64,000 nt of DNA from Filosporella fistucella (GCA_030077755.1 JAQJZZ010000014.1:2294001-2358000); one strand, 5' to 3'. Numbered from the stretch's first letter, positions 21,929 through 33,525 are shown. Program-made: numbers and translations. Notes: a model not told the origin generated them from the letters alone.

Positions 21929-22317
21929 ATGCAAATCAACCTCCTCTCAGTCGTTTTCCTGGTCAGCGGTGCCTCAGCTGCCTGCACATACATTGGTCCT
22001 CGTGGTGCTAACTCAGGCGAAATCTGTTGGCAGGTGAGTTTGCCTCTGCCCTCTAGAATCACACTTTCTGAAGTCAAATAGGAAGCAAGTGGCATTGCAT
22101 GGGGTGTAAGTCGCTCCTGCTACCATCTCAAGAGTAGACAATTCTAATAAGCTTGAAAAAAAGTGCGACAATTATGAAGAGGCGCCGGCAGGGAAGTCAT
22201 GCTCCTCTACCCTTCATTCCGGAACTGGTACTAGCTATCATTGGATTCGTTGCGTGAGTGATCTTGAAAGTGAGAGGAGTTCATGTTAGAGCTAATATTT
22301 AACAGTGTTACAATTGA
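21929..22317 (+). CDS. Small six-cysteine secreted protein, effector candidate
   Basis: Four tiny exons: 21929-22033, 22082-22105, 22164-22253, 22306-22317; 76 aa. A clear signal peptide (MQINLLSVVFLVSGASA) ends with an AxA-like site before ACTYIGPRG. The mature part of about 59 aa has six Cys, including a terminal RCCYN, enough for three disulfides. All introns (48, 58 and 52 nt) have good donors. Intron 2 ends in AAAAAG downstream of a CTAAT branch; an alternative acceptor at 22151 would add four residues without changing frame. No family is recognised. Small size, secretion signal and Cys content are the standard effector or antimicrobial profile, but function is inference. ORF finders miss it because the longest exon codes for 35 aa. 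Confidence 0.6.
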
Positions 22318-23335
22318 TAAAATTGCCATAATGTAGTGAATCTAGAATATGGAAAGGAGATCGGATTTGTGTATGCTAGAATTAGACTTGTACAGCTCGT
22401 CTATAGATGTGCATAGCTATATTGATGATTTCTGCAGAAGTGCCCAGTTTGATAGACTCTTTTCTCCCCTTTGAAAAGCTTTCGAATCTATTTTAATTCC
22501 TGTAGATACCAGGTTCTTACGAGCCTGATATTTTAAGTCTGTGCGATTAGGGCCAAATAGTACAAGGTGCACCGTATAAATATTTCAAACATTTTTGATA
22601 GTTTACTAGTTCCGTACAATGTTTGGATAATCTAAGTACCACCTTCGTGTAAGCTAGTATACCTTAGGTTAAATTTCTAGAGCTTGTAATTATTTAATCG
22701 GACTTATTTCTCCTAAGGGATTTGGGAGTTTGAAAGCCTAAAGAAAGGCCTGCGGCGGACAGACTAAAAACATTGAGCTTGTTACTAAGAGGCGCACAAT
22801 CTTCTTGCGGGATTTGACTTTGTCCATAGACCTTGAGACGATTGGAATTCATATCTACCAGATCGCCATGCCGCCATCCCACAATGCAGGAGTACATAGA
22901 TTGTCAGATCACAGGCCGCAAGTTCATCTTTTGGCGGGAAAATGTCAAACCGAAACCAAAATCATCCAACACTGCCCCATGGAAACTCCGACAGGGCCGA
23001 GCTGCTCGGAATTTTCCCATCTATCTACATACGACTGTCCCGAAAGCTTCGCAAGGCTTGTTTCCAAGCACGAATAATCAAGCTTCCAGAAATATTATCA
23101 AACCACAACGAAGTGTTATGTCATACCACTTCGACGCTACCGGAGCGGATATTACGAACCGTCCGGACCACGGCTTATTTTCGGCCACCCCAGTCCGCAG
23201 AACTCCCCCCTATATAACAACCGAGCTCTGTTTCCCATGTTGTATGTAATGAGCACGACAGTACAGCTTTCAGACTTCATCCTACAATTGAAAAATTCAT
23301 ATACCTACCGAAATTTCCAAGCATCCGCATCGAAA
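22318..23335. other. Intergenic, promoter side of MDR oxidoreductase
   Basis: AT-leaning up to about 22700, then more balanced. A TATATAA at 23211-23217 lies 119 bases before the MDR start. No coding feature is supported; the minus-strand frame at 22694-22897 lacks an ATG and any domain. Confidence 0.45.
23211..23217 (+). promoter_or_regulatory. TATA box of the MDR oxidoreductase gene
   Basis: TATATAA directly after a C-rich run, 119 bases ahead of the chosen ATG at 23336. Confidence 0.45.
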
Positions 23336-24256
23336 ATGCATACAGCACTCGTAACAGCGTGGGACAAACTCCCTGTCTACACCGAAATCGAGACCCCTGC
23401 TACTCCAGCACCAGATGCAGATACAGTACAAATCAAACTCGTCGCAGCTGGCCTTCACCGCGTTGTCAAATCCAGAGCAAATGGTACACATTACACCGCC
23501 AAGTCCCTCCCTCATATCCCAGGCGCAGACGGTGTCGGTACGACTCCAGATGGAAAACTCGTTTACTTCTCGGTCCTCGGGTTCGGAGGTGGCTCTATGA
23601 GTGAACTCATCAATGTACCCAGAAATTCGATCGTGGAGTTGCCAGAAGGACTAGATCCAGTGCAGATAGCTGCATTTGTGAATCCGGGGATGAGTTCTTG
23701 GATGGCTGTTAAGACTAGAACGCAGGGGTTGAAGGCCGGCTTCACGGCTGTGATCCTGGGAGTTACAACGGCTAGCGGTGCAATTGCGGTGGATATAGTT
23801 AGGGGCTTAGGTGCCGGCAAAGTGGTGGGTGTTGCGAGGAGTGAAGAGAAAATGGCGAAGTTAGGCTTGGATGAACGTATCGTTTTAAAGGAAAAAGTGG
23901 AGGAGACGGATTGGAACAATATTGGTGATGTGGATCTCGTCCTGGACTATCTGTATGGAGAGCCTGCTTTGGCTTTCTTGACCGCGATAAAGAGCAGTAT
24001 TGCGATTCAATATGTGCAGATCGGATCGATGGCTGGGACGGATATCCAGTTCCCCAGTTCGCTGCTGAGATCGAAGGATTTGACGATGAGAGGGTCTGGA
24101 CCAGGAGCTTGGACGATGCGTCAGCTAGCTATGAGCTTGCCTTCGTTATTGCAAGTATTTCAGGGCATTGCGAAAAGGGATGTTAGGGTTGTAAAATTGA
24201 GTGAGGTGGAAAAGGTTTGGAATGATGACGGGGAAAGAATTGTGTTTATTCCATAG
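23336..24256 (+). CDS. Zinc-free MDR alcohol dehydrogenase / quinone oxidoreductase family protein
   Basis: Single exon, 306 aa. The start at 23336 was chosen over an in-frame ATG 99 bases upstream because MHTALVTAWDKLPVY matches the usual family opening. The N-terminal GroES-like part contains HIPGADGVGTTPDGKLVYF. The nucleotide-binding Rossmann part follows with VILGVTTASGAIAVDIV (GxxxxxG type), the GLGAGKVVGVARSEEKM strand and a YVQIGSMAG segment. No zinc-ligand Cys/His set is seen, so it belongs with quinone or enoyl reductase-like MDR proteins. The likely reaction is NAD(P)H-dependent reduction of a carbonyl or enone in the cytosol; the substrate is unknown. Confidence 0.85.
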   Translation: MHTALVTAWDKLPVYTEIETPATPAPDADTVQIKLVAAGLHRVVKSRANGTHYTAKSLPHIPGADGVGTTPDGKLVYFSVLGFGGGSMSELINVPRNSIVELPEGLDPVQIAAFVNPGMSSWMAVKTRTQGLKAGFTAVILGVTTASGAIAVDIVRGLGAGKVVGVARSEEKMAKLGLDERIVLKEKVEETDWNNIGDVDLVLDYLYGEPALAFLTAIKSSIAIQYVQIGSMAGTDIQFPSSLLRSKDLTMRGSGPGAWTMRQLAMSLPSLLQVFQGIAKRDVRVVKLSEVEKVWNDDGERIVFIP

Positions 24257-25610
24257 GATCGGTCGTCTACCTGTTCTGCGTTGAAAATTTTGAAGCAAGA
24301 AATAGCAACCCTTGGGTCCTATACCCCACTTCGGTAGTTGCTTCAATGCCACTGCTGGAGTATTGTTTGTACATCTAAACACAAAATTGCTGCAAGTTTC
24401 TATTCTTCTCCCTAGTGCTGCTCTTATCAATTAACCAAGAAAAAAATCGTTTTGCATCTGTCAAGGTAGAAGATAGATAATAGAGGTTTATTTTTCAGTA
24501 CTTACGCTTTAGAAAGATATCGGTATACTTGATAACAAATCATTCGTAGATAGAACATATGAATTTTTACTCTCGACCTCGCTTTTTAAACCAAGCTTGG
24601 CAATAATCCAACTTAGCTCTACATTATATGTTGAAAGATACAAGTCAAGAAAGAGACAATTTTATAATAATTGTAATTTATAACCAATTAAGCGTTATTT
24701 AAACCAGCTGTTTAACTCTTTTACTTTATTGTGTTCTTATAATTTGATTACTATTTACATTATAAAAGTGTTACGCTAAAATAGCAATATAATTAAGAAA
24801 AAAATTAAATAGTATATTTTAAATTGTAAGAATTCATACTATCCTTTTCTATTTGTAGAATTCATACGCGAGGTTTCAATTCACTTTGACTTATACACAC
24901 TATCTTTTCCCGTTAACTTCACCATTCGTGAGTCATAAATCATGACTGTCTGTTCATAAGTCTGCCGGAATCTTATAGAATTTCCCCAAAGCTAGCCAAC
25001 TTCCAATTCCTCAAGCTCTATCTTATGCAAGCAATAATATGAGAAATCTAGGACTATATCCAAATACAACTAAAACTATATTCTGCCCAAGGAGAGTAGA
25101 ATTTCTAAAGAAACAAATAGGTCGACGTGGAAATATATTAAAGTGTCTAGAAAATGACGGGACTATCATTAGAATAGTTCTCTAGCACACCCGCATAGGA
25201 TAACAAAACCAATAGAAATATCTCGACTTTCCAACATCACAACGGTATTTATTATTTCTGGTATCCTTTATCGGACAATGAGATGATGTATTAGTACTGC
25301 TAGTATAGTTTCCAGAAGTTTGGCAAGCAATCCCCACAGTTAGGCCGGAGATTCTTATCCAAGCTATTCCCCTCAACCACTTTGGTCATTTGGGCTTTGC
25401 TTTCTGATTGTATTCCTCCTGGAAGACTTGACGGGCGTTAGTTTTTAGGTAGAGAAGATTTAAGCTTCAAGCTACCTAGTGTGCTAGTCATTGCGGCGTG
25501 TTGCTACTTGTAGAGAGCTGCTTTGCATTCCCAACGAATACAACCAAAACAGCGCAATACCTGAACACTTTAGCAAACATCTTAAACGCTTCAAATTTGA
25601 TACGTTGTAC
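24257..25610. other. AT-rich, probably degenerate intergenic DNA
   Basis: From about 24430 to 25180 the sequence is very AT-rich with many TpA steps and homopolymer A/T runs. This is the look of RIP-affected or relic DNA. No transposon domain remains visible. A 65-codon minus frame at 25182-25376 is Cys-rich but starts with TTG and is not called as a gene. Confidence 0.5.
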
Positions 25611-26358
25611 TTACGCTGCTGTAGAAGCCAAATTTTCATGGCGTTTGGCTCTTGTAAATTTCGAAAGCACAAGGGAGACGCTCAAAGTGAATAGGAGGAA
25701 AACGCCAATAATCGCAGAGATCGAGGGATTCCTTGCGTTAGCATTAGTGAGAGACTACAACCAACATACCGGGATGATAATAAGAGCTAGAATCATCCCG
25801 AGATTAATAATGGATACCAGAACATCTATGCGGTCCTTGCTACACAGGATCACTTCCTTGGAGCCTGCATCCGTCTTCTGCCGTTTATCCTTAAGTTGGT
25901 GTCAGTCATGTCGATGCGGTTGGGTATCATGTAGAGTAGCAGACGGGCTTGAAGGTACTCAAAGCGACGGTAAAGCTCGAAGTTTTCATCACTATCGAGA
26001 AGCGCAGCGAGTCTGGGATCACCCTCAGGGCATGCTTCTATTGAGGCTGGCGTGAGTCGGATGCTAAGGTTCGGAATACATTATGGCAGACTTACTTCGT
26101 CGCAGTATTGGTATTTTCACTTGACCTGGAGGCTCGTTTTTCAAAACGCCCTTGGGTAATGCCATGAGAATTTCTAGTAGCCTTCCGTACCAGGATTTTG
26201 GTTGTCGAGATACACCTGTGAAACATGTATTTAATGAGTTGTCTATTACCGCATATTGATAAAATCAAATCACAAATACCCGCCTCAGCATCACCATCCA
26301 TTACAGATGGGCCTGACGCTCTTGTGTAAGACCATATTTCCTCTTGACCCCCCTTCAT
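25611..26358 (-). pseudogene. DUF6594 membrane protein, internally deleted and frameshifted
   Basis: ATG at 26358; exons about 26358-26282, 26215-26094 and 26051 onward. The conserved parts are ACPEGDPRLAALLDSDENF, LYRRFEYLQARLLLY, then VILCSKDRIDVLV, and the C-terminal membrane segment ending LSKFTRAKRHEILASTAA. Compared with the DUF6594 gene at 60.7 kb, about 120 residues between LLLY and the VIL-SRERI strand are missing. The frame changes at the junction, and an in-frame TAG (25755-25757) interrupts the tail after IPVCWL. The intron before ACPEG is at the same place and phase as in the other copy, which supports common descent. DUF6594 proteins are fungal membrane proteins of unknown role. 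Confidence 0.65.
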
Positions 26359-28658
26359 TTGTGCGATGTCAAGCCCATCATCACTTGTCCCTTTTCCACT
26401 GCGTCTAAGGATAGAACGAATAATAAGGCGGTCTCAGGACTGTGGTGTTATTGTGGATGTCGGTAGTAGATAATGTGATATTTGAAAATCAACTCTTAAG
26501 ACTTGACGTTGAATCGATGTATGTCGCACACCGCAAGCGATACATGCTGTGCAAAGCATATTGCGAGATCGTTTCAAGCAGAGAATTTGAGGAACTTCCA
26601 AAACCAGGGTAGATTATTTGACTTCAGATTGATTCTGTATTCTAACCTAGAAGACATACGAAAGTAGCCTCGCCCGAGTCTGTCTCCTAAGAGTGTCACG
26701 TTTCTGTGGTACTTGACCTGATTTCTCGAGGCATCCTTAAATCCCATTGTGCACGCCAATTAGATTTAAATGGCCTGATAATGATCGACTTCTTGAGCCA
26801 TTATGCAGAATTACTGACCTTATACGTGAGTAATGACGCATGCGATTTAAATTTCGAGTACCATGGTACTTATCTACTTTGTCTATGTCACGTGGTAAGA
26901 TAAGTCAAACACACTACTCATTATGAAGAGACTGCCCTAAAAGCTGTCATAACTTCTCTAAAATGATTGAATTCCCAACAAAGGAATGAGTTTGATGTCC
27001 GAATATCTATTTGAGGATGTGGTAAACCTCAGAGGAATAAATTTCAACTCTCCATTCTTCATTACTTTAAGAAATAACTTGGAAAATTGCAAAGCTCTTC
27101 AATAAAGCATCAGTCCGAGGTTTCCAATCAGTTCGAGATAACCGTGAGACTTCAGATTTCCGTTTTATCCACTTACTCAATACCATACAGCCAGTATTAT
27201 TTCGCTTTGCCATGCTACGGCTTTTGTTTTCACTTGGGGGGATGATAAATTAGCCGGTTCAGAACCATTAATTCATTATGGGCTGCGTTTCACATGGCAG
27301 ATTTGTGAGCGTCGTTAGTATTCTCGACCTGCAAAAACCTTCAAGGAAAGTTTGTCTGACATCTTTTAGGGGTGCCCAAAATACGCCGCCAATGACCGTG
27401 TCATTCACAGAGAACATGGAGTGGAACGTGCCCCTACTGTTGTCAGACGCACAGGATGGGCTACGTCACTTGATGGAAAGATTCAGGACCACGGGTATGA
27501 GATACGTCTAGAGGCGGGAGAACCACCAGTTGTGCGTATAGTGATGAAAGGTGGAGTGGCGGCGGTGAGAATGATGTTTGTGTTTCCGGTGCTAGGTATC
27601 TTTAGATTTAGACGGAGATTATTGTCGCGCACATAATTGAAGTGGACAAGTTGTTGCCCCATCACATGGACTCCGTTGCGCTGGGCTTCGAATAATCATG
27701 GCGAGATTTACTTGCTTCTATTTCTTGCAAAACACTACTCTCTCCACTCCGTTACTTAGAATAGATGAATCGCATTTTCAATGGTCCTCAAATCTTGGGT
27801 GCTGCTGCGATAATGTCACAAAGTTCCTGGGAACGATGACTTCATAAACAAAGCCTAACGACCAGTCTCACCACAAAATTTCGAGGATTCGAGGATACGA
27901 GGAAAGGAAGACATGTGTTAAACCCCCCCGAAAGGATGGGGTGCATTCAAGATCCTTGTATCAATGTACGGAGCACAAGGACATTATTCGGAGAGCTGAA
28001 TGTTCCAACACACTGAAACAATGTAAGGCGGATATCATATTTTCTAATCCCCACTTCAGGAAGTGCGGTTTGATTGTCCTAGATTTGAAGCTCCAAGTGA
28101 CATTGTTCAATGACTTGGATTATCAGAGTATTTTAATAGTGCAATACTTGAATCGATTGGCATATGAATCGAGCAATATAAGGATCGATGACGATAGGAT
28201 TAGAGTATTATATGAATCGAGTATGATTTGAGTAGACTTGAGAATAACTTTATTGGAGGAATCACTTGACTCGAGAGTTCATTTGACTTGAGGGTGACTT
28301 GACTTGAGAATCGCTTGACTGGAGAGTGACCTGATTGAGAATCAATAGATACTACCGACAGCATGAAATAAACGTTAAATGTCACGTGGTTGCCACCCTT
28401 ATCACAGTATTTTCGGGGCATACTCACGAATCAAGTGTCTCTATTCATCAAACTCGTCCAGGTATTGGCCCTTACCCTTTAAAATTTATTCCACCCTGTA
28501 CGTGGTATGAGCAACATTTTAATTGAGCATTATTTGAATTGTGTATCACAGTCCCAGCATATCTAATGTAGAAATGACTTTGCCTGTATTTGTCCATCCA
28601 AAGGCCGCCCTCGCTATATCTTTGAAGGATATAACCAATCCACAAGAATTCCCGTCTT
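26359..28658. other. Long intergenic region with a minisatellite, no gene supported
   Basis: 2.3 kb of mixed composition. Frames at 27278-27511 and 27421-27636 are open but lack domain, splice structure or signal peptide. The only clear structure is the 16-bp tandem repeat listed below. Confidence 0.45.
28231..28344. repeat. Degenerate 16-bp tandem repeat (minisatellite)
   Basis: Successive units resemble CTTGACTTGAGAGTGA, for example TTTGACTTGAGGGTGA, CTTGACTTGAGAATCG and CTTGACTGGAGAGTGA. Five to seven units can be read, with decay towards both edges. Confidence 0.65.
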
Positions 28659-30898
28659 TCATGCAAGTGCCATGAATACAGCAAGTAACTTAGTATAATT
28701 TGGTGTTCCCAAGCCCGTTACAGGATCCCAACCACTCACTGCTGTAAAACCAGCTGTCCCACATCCTTGATTCCCGCCCGACGTGATGTCGTTAAATGCA
28801 GCAGGATTAGCATATACAGTTGGGTTGATGAAACCCACAGCAGACTTTCCGGCTTGGATTCTCTGCTCGTTGATCAATGTAATGATTGCCCCAAAAGTAG
28901 GCGCTGAAGCAGATGTGCCGTAAATGAGTGATAGAGACCCATCAACTGCGACGACATAATTTGCTCCGTTTGCAGAGACATCTGGAAATCCGCGAGTCGT
29001 ACCGGAATTATTATATTGGGTAGCTGTGTATGTAGGCTTGTGAGCAGAGAAATAAGTCGCGACGGCAGAACTTTGGTAGCTCGGCTGGGCAAAAACATTA
29101 CTGAAGCCACCACCAGAATAGATGACAGTTTCACAGGCTTCTTCGGGAGAAGTAGCTGTGACAGCAGTGTTAGGTTTGATTTGAGTTGCCCCAACAGCTG
29201 TGATATAGGGGCAAGTCCCGGGGAACGACGGATTGAATGTCCCTGTTGTTCCAGTGTTATATGTGCCTCCTGCACATTTGGCTTTGGTGCAGCATTGTCC
29301 ACCATTACCTGCTACCCCGTAGTCACCAGAAGAGTATAGAAACGTTACTCCAGCAAGACCAAGCTTCATGTACTCGTTGCATTGACGAGTCTCATATGCT
29401 ACGGAGAGATCTGCTTCGTTGTACCCGTAGGAGGTGGAAATTACAGAGGCAGGTGCAAAGGCTCCGCAGGTCTCTGCTCCCTTATAGCCTCCTGTGGCGG
29501 TATCTGGGTAGATTCCATCGCTGATAATAGTCAAACCATGTTTTCTACATGACAGAAGGCTAACTTACTATGTAGGATCATCACCTCCCCCACTTGTGCA
29601 ATAAGCTCCATCAATAGCATCCAGGAAATTGTTGAAGGAGGCTCCTTCAACGGTGTCTCCAGTCTGATAAAGAGTGACCTTTTGAGGATAGACTGGTCTT
29701 TTCGTCAGCAGCGAAGCAGTGTTGAGGACTTTGCAAGCTTACCTAGCGCAATGGCGTATTCAAGGTCAAGATCTGACTCTCCATTATAATCAAAACTTTG
29801 AGAGCTAGTTTGAACAACAGCACCATCAATGAGATCGACGGTGGGTCCCGTGCCAGATGCAATCTGACGCTGAAGGTTTGCGTAGAACAGGTTCAGATCC
29901 GACTGAAGGTAGGCTTGAGGAGTGTACTCAACAATGCCGTATGAGGACCTTGTCATATGAGCACGAAGTCAAGAAGGATGGAATGAGTTTACTTACAGTG
30001 CAAGGGTGCCATTGGTAAAGTTGTAGAGTGCCCGAAGACACTCAGGCGTCACGTATGTGTAGCAATTTGCCAAGCTGAAAGTGACTTGCGGTTGTGGCAC
30101 CAGAGCATCAGGACCTGGTTTTACCTGCGGGACAGGCTTGATCTTAATGCTGCGTCCTACCAAGTCTCTTCGTTTCTTCACTTTCTTGACTGAGGCATCA
30201 AAATGAATCGTGGGCGTGATGAAGTCAACGTGCTGTTGAATATGTGCAGGGATGCTGTAATCTTCGCAAGCCACTGCAACGAATCAGCATCACAAATCGT
30301 TAACAATTTCGAGGCGAGCAGGTTGAAACTTGCTCGGAAGCGACTCGCAACGAAATTCAAAAAAGGGAGGGAAAGAAAGGTTGCATACGATGGTCTTTGC
30401 CGGTCTCCTTATTAGTGTAGATGTGATAATTGGTTTTCAGAAGAGACTCGGCCTCTTCCACTGTCACATTGATCCTCACCCAAGTGAGACTTTTTGACAG
30501 CTTGACCCGCTCGCTCTCTATGCCACTATCGACAAGCCATGATTTGACAGCAGCGATCGTAGCAGGATCTGGTGCAAAGGTGTGCTTGATCTGGATTGTG
30601 TGAGCTACGTTTTAGTTGTCATATAGATTAGGCATACCTTTTCGTATGACCAATGCTTGCCGTAGTTGGAGCTCTCTGGATGAGAGACATCCATTAGAAA
30701 CTCATATCCTTGCTCAAGATTTCGTTGTGTCAGACCAATCGACATAGGAATGATGGCGTCCCGGTTGAGCTTCGTATCACGACGTGACCACTTATCGTGT
30801 TGGGTCTCTCGTTTTTCATGCACAACATGGTTGGTTGGTGCAGGAGCAGCCAAGACGTAGGACACAAAGCTACCAAGAGCCAAGATAGAGAGCTTCAT
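28659..30898 (-). CDS. Sedolisin / tripeptidyl peptidase, peptidase family S53
   Basis: Six exons: 30898-30638, 30590-30389, 30273-29997, 29948-29743, 29692-29569 and 29520-28659; 643 aa. A secreted acid serine-carboxyl peptidase that removes tripeptides or cleaves internally at low pH. Signal peptide MKLSILALGSFVSYVLA; the activation prodomain contains ESSNYGKHWS and HLACEDYSIPAH. Catalytic Glu and Asp lie in GESDLDLEYA (about residues 304 and 308), and the nucleophile Ser in YGTSASAPTF (about 559). A Ca-site-like WDPVTGLGTPNY is near the C-terminus. A KKRRDL stretch is a probable prodomain cleavage site. The exon sum is an exact multiple of three. Intron 3 uses an AAG acceptor, demanded by the conserved LSSYGIVEYTPQ. 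Confidence 0.95.
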
Positions 30899-30978
30899 GA
30901 TGTAGGAAGAAGGCCACAGAAAATGGCTTGGAAGAAGATGATGGAGGGTTGAAAATCTGAAGGGATACAAAACCAAGC

Positions 30979-30984
30979 TTTATA
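30979..30984 (-). promoter_or_regulatory. TATA box of the S53 peptidase gene
   Basis: Minus-strand TATAAA, 81 bases before the ATG at 30898, in a standard position. Confidence 0.5.
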
Positions 30985-32461
30985 GCTCCTTGGTATGCAA
31001 CGGAAGGTGTTACCTTGGCGCATGGGATGGATGGGCTATTGCGGCATCAGCGCCTGTCTTTAGACAATTCTCACGATGCAGACATAGTCGTGCTAGGTAT
31101 TCTCTCTCCATGCGAAGTGCCACCATCAGAACGCCCATAATTCAAGGACCGTGTCTTGCAAGCATATTCGCACATCCCCAGGGCTCCTGCTTTAAGAGGC
31201 AGGTTGAGAGATACCAGTATGCAATCATCCACCATTGCCGCCCATCGAATGCAAGATACGTTCTTATGGAGCTAGACCGTCTGATAGTTCAGATCCTGGC
31301 CACTCAGCAATCGCCATTTGAGACCTGTGGCGCTCTCGCACGCACCGAAAAGCTTCTTTGTCCGCCCACTAGTTCGGACGAGAGAAGCTTGTTGTAAGCC
31401 ACCTCGGATTTGAGATCGATATCCGGCAGGTATCACAGATATTTGGAGGAGGAAATACAGGTGAAGGTGGTGAAGTGGATGTGTCTGAACCATGAGCCCA
31501 CATCGTGCTAGTGGAGCTTGCGAGATGCTTATCTTCATCGCTATCTACAACCTTATCATGAGACCATACAGGGCAAAGATGATCGCTCTGTTGTAGGTCT
31601 GGACTATGAATCCCTGAAACAAAAACAGGGCAGCGATGGCAGTCTGATTTTGAAATCCGGTGGAGTAGCTGATAACCGGCAATTGAGCTGGGTGCCGTGC
31701 GGCAGCGACCACGCCATCAAGCGGCACATTAGACTAAAGTGGGAAGGCGGCATCTTCCAGATCGTGGAGTAAGAGCTTATTCAGGCAGGAGAATTTGCGA
31801 AAGTGGGCGCGGCGCATGCCGCTGGAGTGCGCAGAACACAGACCAAAGCCTAATGTTCGCTCTGTCAATCCAATCAATCCCCTGCTTTCGGCATCGCTGA
31901 TGTTCATATCTGCCAGTGCACCAATGTGCTCAAACAATAGTGGAATGCATTGAACTTAAAGAGGTAGGCAGTACAAGAGCAAAGATGTTATATCGCTCGA
32001 ACTCGACATAACGAGCGTGATGGATTAATGCTGTGCGGTCAGGGCCAAATGTACGGAAACATTCATTGCAGGGTGTCTTTAGTTCTTTATTACATATTTA
32101 TACTAGTAGGAAACACAGACTTCAATAGAGTACTTGTACATAAAGATTGCCATAAATAAGCCCACCATCGGCATCAAAGTCTTTTGATTATATCGGCATT
32201 TGGCAATAAGCAATTAATCAGAAGACTTTGGACTTTCAGAGCCTGAAACCTAGCCTGGTCGCGTAGACTTATAGAAAAAGCACGAGGAGGTTCTGTGGAA
32301 GGGAACAATAATTCCAAGGAAAGCAAATGCGATTTTTTCCACTAGAAAGCGCAGACAATTTGATACTGATATACCCTCAACAATAACATCGACCCTCCCA
32401 CTGGTAATGTCAGCTAGTGAAACTCCTTTAAAGACAATAGTTGCTACCTTTCCCGGGACCA
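30985..32461. other. Intergenic, fragmentary open frames only
   Basis: Several frames are open on both strands (for example 30990-31397 plus and 31545-31727 minus, the latter hydrophobic). The stretch around 31500-31850 is richer in G+C than its surroundings. I could not join these into a gene or match a family. A decayed gene is possible. Confidence 0.35.
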
Positions 32462-32887
32462 CTAGTCCTCAAAAACGTGGTGTCTATGGACTTCCTTGTG
32501 GAAGAGAATAGTGAGCGTGGTAGGATACTTGTGGTGTTTGTCAGATGCATCAAATCCTGAAATTTGAACTTGCGTAGAATCGCCCTCCGGACCAACAACT
32601 GTAGTAATTGGACTAGAGATCGAGTGTTGAGTAGTCATGGTGTCTTTGAAATTAAAAGAGACCAACAACTCTGCCGGGAGAGGGGCTTCAGCAGTGACAA
32701 TTGGGAGGCCGAAAACCTTGTCGGGCAATACGTGGGTAGAACTCGGTCCGACGAATGTTGCTCCAAATGTGGCACTTCCGTCAGTCCAACTCACAGACAC
32801 TGTCGATTCTTTCGACCAAAGTGACAAAGCTGTGAGGTACATGGCAGTCGCGTTTTCTGGAATCGGAATTCTAGTTGGAGGAATCAT
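32462..32887 (-). CDS. Hypothetical protein, 141 aa
   Basis: Single exon from the ATG at 32887. The composition is protein-like throughout, rich in Ser, Thr, Val and Pro, with alternating strand-like segments (STVSVSWTDGSATFGATFV, ELLVSFNFKD, PTTLTILFHKEV). That suggests an all-beta fold. It has no signal peptide or membrane segment and its tail is His-rich (HKEVHRHHVF). An in-frame stop lies four codons upstream of the ATG, so the start is constrained. I do not recognise the family. It is 1.6 kb from the S53 gene on the same strand, with no sign of a shared function. Confidence 0.45.
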   Translation of the reverse strand: MIPPTRIPIPENATAMYLTALSLWSKESTVSVSWTDGSATFGATFVGPSSTHVLPDKVFGLPIVTAEAPLPAELLVSFNFKDTMTTQHSISSPITTVVGPEGDSTQVQISGFDASDKHHKYPTTLTILFHKEVHRHHVFED

Positions 32888-33525
32888 GGCTGCGATGCTT
32901 TAAAGTTTTGAGGATTTAAATGTGTGCAATGTTTGTATGAGATATCCGATGCGAAATGAAGAAAGATCCCCGAGAGTATGTCCTTCTTAAAGTTCAGCAC
33001 CATCATGCCACAGGTATGGGTCGTACGATGACAACATGATCAAGTATACTGACCCCGCGTTCAATCATGTCGGCAGTAAAAAAGATGGTGCCTATCGTCC
33101 CTATAGCTTTATAGGGGATGGCAAGAGAGGATGCAAGTATGACAGCAGAAGCAAACGATGAAATACTGATTGAGGCCCACTGACCTCACCGAATCCGGCT
33201 GATATATATACTAGTATGTTCGTCCCGTGGGGATGATACGATTGACTCTCAAAAGGGTAATACTTGAAATGGGTCCCTTGAAGCGTCTGAAGTGGTCAGC
33301 GACAGAAGTGAACAATGCGAGCGACGCAAGGGGCAAGACTTGAAATGATACCAGCAGGATGAATCAAGAATTTGAGACCTGCTTGATCAAATCCAGCTAA
33401 TCACGTGTTGAAATCCGTGCGGGAAGCTTAACCTGACCCCTGTCTGGAATTTCAAGCGCGACCCGCGCGTTTGAGCTTGAGATGAATATTAATGCGTCCA
33501 AGAAAATGGTGATCGTTATCCAGCC
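32888..33525. other. Intergenic, shared upstream region
   Basis: Lies between the divergent hypothetical gene and the FHIP gene. A TATATATAC stretch is visible near 33203. No coding feature is supported. Confidence 0.4.

Noticed and set aside
25498..26055. 185-codon plus-strand open frame
   Set aside because: Antisense of the DUF6594 pseudogene on the minus strand, which carries recognisable family motifs.
30990..31397. Possible C-terminal part of a zinc-cluster regulator
   Set aside because: Some similarity in tone only; no Zn2Cys6 motif, no exon structure, no confident match.
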